Below, in pieces: positions 60,421 through 64,000 of a stretch of DNA of 64,000 nt. This stretch comes from Chamaecrista fasciculata (lineage: Eukaryota > Streptophyta > Magnoliopsida > Fabales > Fabaceae): positions 62,001 to 126,000 of the forward strand of contig QANZ01009168.1 in the NCBI GenBank assembly GCA_003254925.1. The letters run 5' to 3'. A program made the position numbers and the translations under genes. Every line of letters starts with the position of its first letter. Positions within the stretch are counted from its first letter, which is position 1. The notes below the pieces were generated by a model. That model was not told the DNA's origin. It ran no database searches and was given only the letters and a program-made list of their open reading frames with translations.

Positions 60421-63134
60421 TCAATCAGATATTCTAAACTCAACTCCAAGTATGTCTTTCGCTACCTCGTATGTCACAAAGGCAATAGCTATGGATGGAA
60501 CCACCTAAAAACAATAAGAACACAATCTAAATGCTTCCATGTAATATAAATTCAATCCATAGCCTTTGTCATGCTAAATGCTTTCCCGAAAAATATCGTC
60601 CTTTTTAAACAAACCCACCATAACATAAAATACAAGGCTATTTCCTACCCCCCCATCAAAATTTAGATATATATACTGTATAAAATAAAACAAAAAGGTG
60701 CAACAAGAAATTTAGGACTGAGCCCTGCTCAATAGGAGGAAATGACATAATCGAAAGAGCAGGACAATATAAAGTGGCCTGATATATCAACTGACCTTTA
60801 CCGAATTGGGAATAATGCCCTTGTATAATGCCCCAAAGCCCTCATGCTGCACGGTTTTTCTGAAAGCATCAATCATGCCAGAATACTGAAGAGGAGCTTT
60901 GCTCTTTCCATTACCACTCACAACTGAAGCAGCATCTTTCCAACCAACCATCTGCATTCTTCGCCGAATCACATCAAGTGGATATGCCACTGTCTGTCCA
61001 ACAGCTCCAGCTGCAGCACCACATGCAAGCCTTGTGGTCACGCCTAACTCAGAGTCTTGAACTATTCCAAGAGGTTTCGTTTGAATCAGCCAGTCTTTCA
61101 GACTTTCATATACAGAAAAATTAAGACCAACATATGGTATCTGCAGAATGCACAGGAAATAATAAATTTTATGGTATTTCTTATAAAAGTTAAACAGGAA
61201 AGCTTTAAATTCAAATGCAGGAAACACAGAATTGAAAATTAGAAAAAAGACTAAATTGTGTGTTTTTTAATTCTTTCAAGTAAATATTATAACAAATGGG
61301 AGCTTTGTAAGACCAAACAATCATATGATGTGGTTCTTCATTAATTATTTTAAATATAGCTGAATAACCAAATTATGTGTTTTTTTAATTCTTTCAAGTA
61401 AATATTATAACAAATGGAAGCTTTGGATAAGTTTCCCCAGAACATTTGCTTCAACACTGATTTGATTCATTGCAGGCCTCTTTACAGAAGTTGATTCCAG
61501 CATGTATATTTGAAGAATTTTAGGGAAATCAAATCCCAACAAACATGCAAGACCATCACACGAAAATGAGAATGTCAGAATCAGAAGAAAGTTGAACACA
61601 AAAAAATCAAAAGTTGTTTGCTTACAACTCCAATTACTGAAGGTAACCATCCTTTGTACAAAGCCCGAGGGCCTTCTTCCCGGAAGACTGTTGAAAGAGC
61701 ATGAAAAATTCCTCTGTATTGACTAGGAGACTTCTCCGTCTACAGAGATATAGAAAAAAAATTAAACTTTCAAATCAAGGGAAACATTTCAATAAAACAT
61801 GGCATCCACCTTCCACAATACATCTAGAAGCAAGCCCAAATAAATCAAAATTCCAAAATAAAATTTTTAGAACAATACCTGGACAGTTAGCCGTCCCCGT
61901 ACCATGTCCATAGGGTAAGTTGCAGACATGGCAATGATTCCAGCGCATGCACCAGCTCCAAGACGTAAAAGAGGAGTGAGCTGAGCTTCTTCTGCACAAA
62001 AATAGATGGAAAATATGAAAAAAACCACATAAACCAGAGTCAGTGACAACATCAAAGCCCACATGATTGAAAAGAGAAGGAAAATATATTTGTTACAGAT
62101 CTGAGATAAATACTATATACCGTCAGATTATTCAACCACAATTTTAAATATAGAATTTGTCAAGAAGATTCAAACCCTTATAACAGTAGGCTAACAGAAA
62201 GAAGAACAAATCAATTATCAACTAAGTGAATTATTCTCATGGCCAAACCTCTTTGATTAAAAAAGAAGTACTAGTGTAGTCCCCTACCTAGTTTTGCTAC
62301 AAAAGATTCAAATCCTTACAGTAGGAACAATCTACATCTGTTTGTTATATTAGACTATCTAATCCAATTCTCAACAATATTCAGATGCATAACAGAGTGA
62401 CTTAAGGAAAAGAGGGAGGTCCTGTAGGTTGTACCATTTCCAGGTTGCTGACGGTACAGCCACAAAATACCCCTGCATTCATATATAGTGAAAAAAGGGA
62501 AGAAAACTGAAAATCAATACGTATTTAAAAGGATGAGATACATGACTCTTAATACTACCAACACAGCTGTCAACGAATTCTGGGAGAACAATATGTGAAA
62601 ACATAAAACAAAGAGCAGAAAATAAAAGTGAAGAAGCAATACTTGGATGCTTCCTCGTAGCTAAAGAATTTCACTGCTGAATTTGGGACAATACGAGCAC
62701 AGTTGGTCCCATTTCCTTTAAACATTCCCTTGAACCCCTCAGTTTTCCATATATGCTTTAAGCCTTGAATTGTTCCATTGTATTCAATACTGTGGGGATT
62801 CTGAACCTGCATTTTCAAAAAGCAATTATGTCTCATGAACTGAACAGAAAATTGTACAAGGTTCACACCTTCACAACCCCCTGCGGACAAAAACTCCCAC
62901 TTAAATTACAAATAAGCATTTCTCTTCAGTATATAACACTAATACTCATAGCCAATTAACCATAGCTTAATATGCTACAGGAAGCATACTATCTAAATGT
63001 AATATAACTCTCTTACGGGATGAGGGAGGAGAATGATTAATAGTAAAAAGATAAAAGTAGCAGCATAAAGGTTGATGAGAACTACCTGCAGCAAAATCTT
63101 TATTCTCTCCAAAGGAGCCACAGCTGTTCGTGAC
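60421..63134 (-). CDS. ADNT1: Mitochondrial carrier, adenine nucleotide transporter ADNT1-like (5' end outside window)
   Basis: Seven minus-strand exons are visible: 63134-63086, 62806-62643, 62472-62435, 61991-61879, 61739-61626, 61140-60796 and 60504-60421, all GT-AG and in phase, for 301 residues. The three repeats of the mitochondrial carrier family are marked by PLERIK (63.1 kb), PMDMVR and PLDVIRRRMQ. Other matches to ADNT1-type carriers are LLQVQNPHSIEYNGTIQGLK, GNGTNCARIVPNSAVKFFSY, PYVGLNFSVYESLKDWL and the ending VPSIAIAFVTYEVAKDILGV...FRISD. ADNT1 exchanges AMP/ADP and ATP across the inner mitochondrial membrane, mainly in heterotrophic tissue. About 50-60 N-terminal residues with the first transmembrane helix lie beyond the right edge. 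The closest alternatives are the CoA carriers of the same family; the C-terminal FRISD favours ADNT1. Confidence 0.92.
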
Positions 63135-64000
63135 CTATGGAAGAAAGTAAAGCATAACGCTTGTTTTAGCATAATGCAATATGGAGATTACATCTCAGGA
63201 ATGCGCAAGGTTAGGAGAAATTTGCCTGATTAATGCCAAGAAAAGCTGTATCTAGTTTTATGATGTCAGTGAATATGTGCCACTAGCTCTAACATCATAG
63301 GGAAACCTCATTCACAAGTACAAGAACAGAGACCATTCAAATATGACATGGGATTCTTGAAAATCAAGGCATTACAAAGAAAGAGTCTTATTATGAGGAT
63401 AGTAATATACTATTACTAGGTCTAGGTGTAATGACTCTGTCTCTCGCTGTGAGTGGCAAATTATGTAGATTACCTTTCACTTTACATAATAATAGAGTTC
63501 TTGTACTTGGTGTTTGATGATGGAATATCTCTGGTCACCAATAGTAGTTGAATTTGAACACCAAAATAGCTCAACCATTAACCTTATATGCGTTGCAAAA
63601 ATTTATTCCATAAACACCGAGACAAGATTAAGTGTGAGACCAATACGAAATGCAAAATATACAGCTAATGGAACAAATTTTTAATAGAAAACACAAAGCT
63701 TAAACCTAGTGTATTTGATCACAGAGTAGCAATTTTACGATGCCGCACATGCAGACTGCAGAGTAACATAAGTAGTTTGTTAAAGAAAATTAAATAACAC
63801 CACATAGGATGAAAGAAAATCAAGAAAATAAACGGAAAGATAGATATCGGCCACACATTTGCAAGAAGAACTAAAAAGAAAATACAAACTACAAAAATGG
63901 GACAAGTAAGAACAGGGAAAGAATAAACAGACGAAACGCAAAACCAAATGCATCATCCTGAGCAGAACAAGGAGAGTCGCATATAATAAAAGCAACAATA
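63135..64000. other. Large intron of the carrier gene
   Basis: No exon for the expected AGGVAGGVSRT segment is visible here, so this is intron 5' of the 63134 acceptor (minus strand). Confidence 0.55.

Overview
This window looks like nuclear DNA of a flowering plant, almost certainly a eudicot. The genes have GT-AG introns, the intergenic DNA is A/T-rich, and the products are plant-specific (an LRB/POB1 BTB protein, a SPA-type COP1 partner, a phytocyanin). The repeats are typical plant ones: Tat-lineage Ty3/gypsy, Ty1/copia with a tRNA-Met primer site, CACTA, hAT, PIF/Harbinger and Mutator-like elements. The species cannot be named from this; the repeat style would fit an asterid such as a Lamiales member, but that is a guess. 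Seven isolated N bases (5742, 10319, 17210, 31041, 31409, 43994, 49802) mostly lie at repeat junctions and look like closed assembly gaps.

Layout. 1-0.55 kb is the 3' end of a glyoxalase/VOC-family gene (+). 0.55-19.5 kb is gene-free repeat land: a Tat-type LTR fragment, CACTA termini, a retroposed insertion with a 13-bp target duplication, a Tat element remnant with an antisense ORF next to its 3' LTR, a long-terminal-inverted-repeat element, and a 2-kb hAT element that has jumped into an 88-bp hairpin. 19.6-22.8 kb is an intact six-exon LRB/POB1 BTB-BACK gene (-). After a PIF/Harbinger-like element comes an intronless 6-phosphogluconate dehydrogenase reading frame (-, 25.5-27.0 kb), broken exactly at the active site. 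27-36 kb is a cluster of Mutator-like long-TIR elements with 9-10 bp target duplications. 38.3-39.6 kb is a decayed E2 ubiquitin-conjugating enzyme pseudogene (+). 40.8-41.3 kb is a two-exon phytocyanin gene (-). 42.4-45.8 kb holds more Mutator-like elements and a perfect 404-bp-arm palindrome that ends on an N. 46.1-48.3 kb is a two-exon twin-CX9C (Cox19-like) gene (+). 50.5-57.3 kb is an intact seven-exon SPA1-like gene (-). 60.4-63.1 kb is the 3' part of a mitochondrial adenine nucleotide carrier (ADNT1-like, -) that runs off the right edge.

Two intact genes share a pathway by established family knowledge. LRB proteins are CUL3 adaptors and SPA proteins are CUL4/COP1 partners, and both tune phytochrome signalling. 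The others (carrier, CHCH protein, phytocyanin, VOC protein) have unrelated housekeeping or cell-surface roles. I found no operon-like or defence-like system. The most unusual observations are structural: the perfect palindrome, the transposon-split hairpin, a MITE 15 nt inside a splice donor, and the active-site deletion in 6PGDH.
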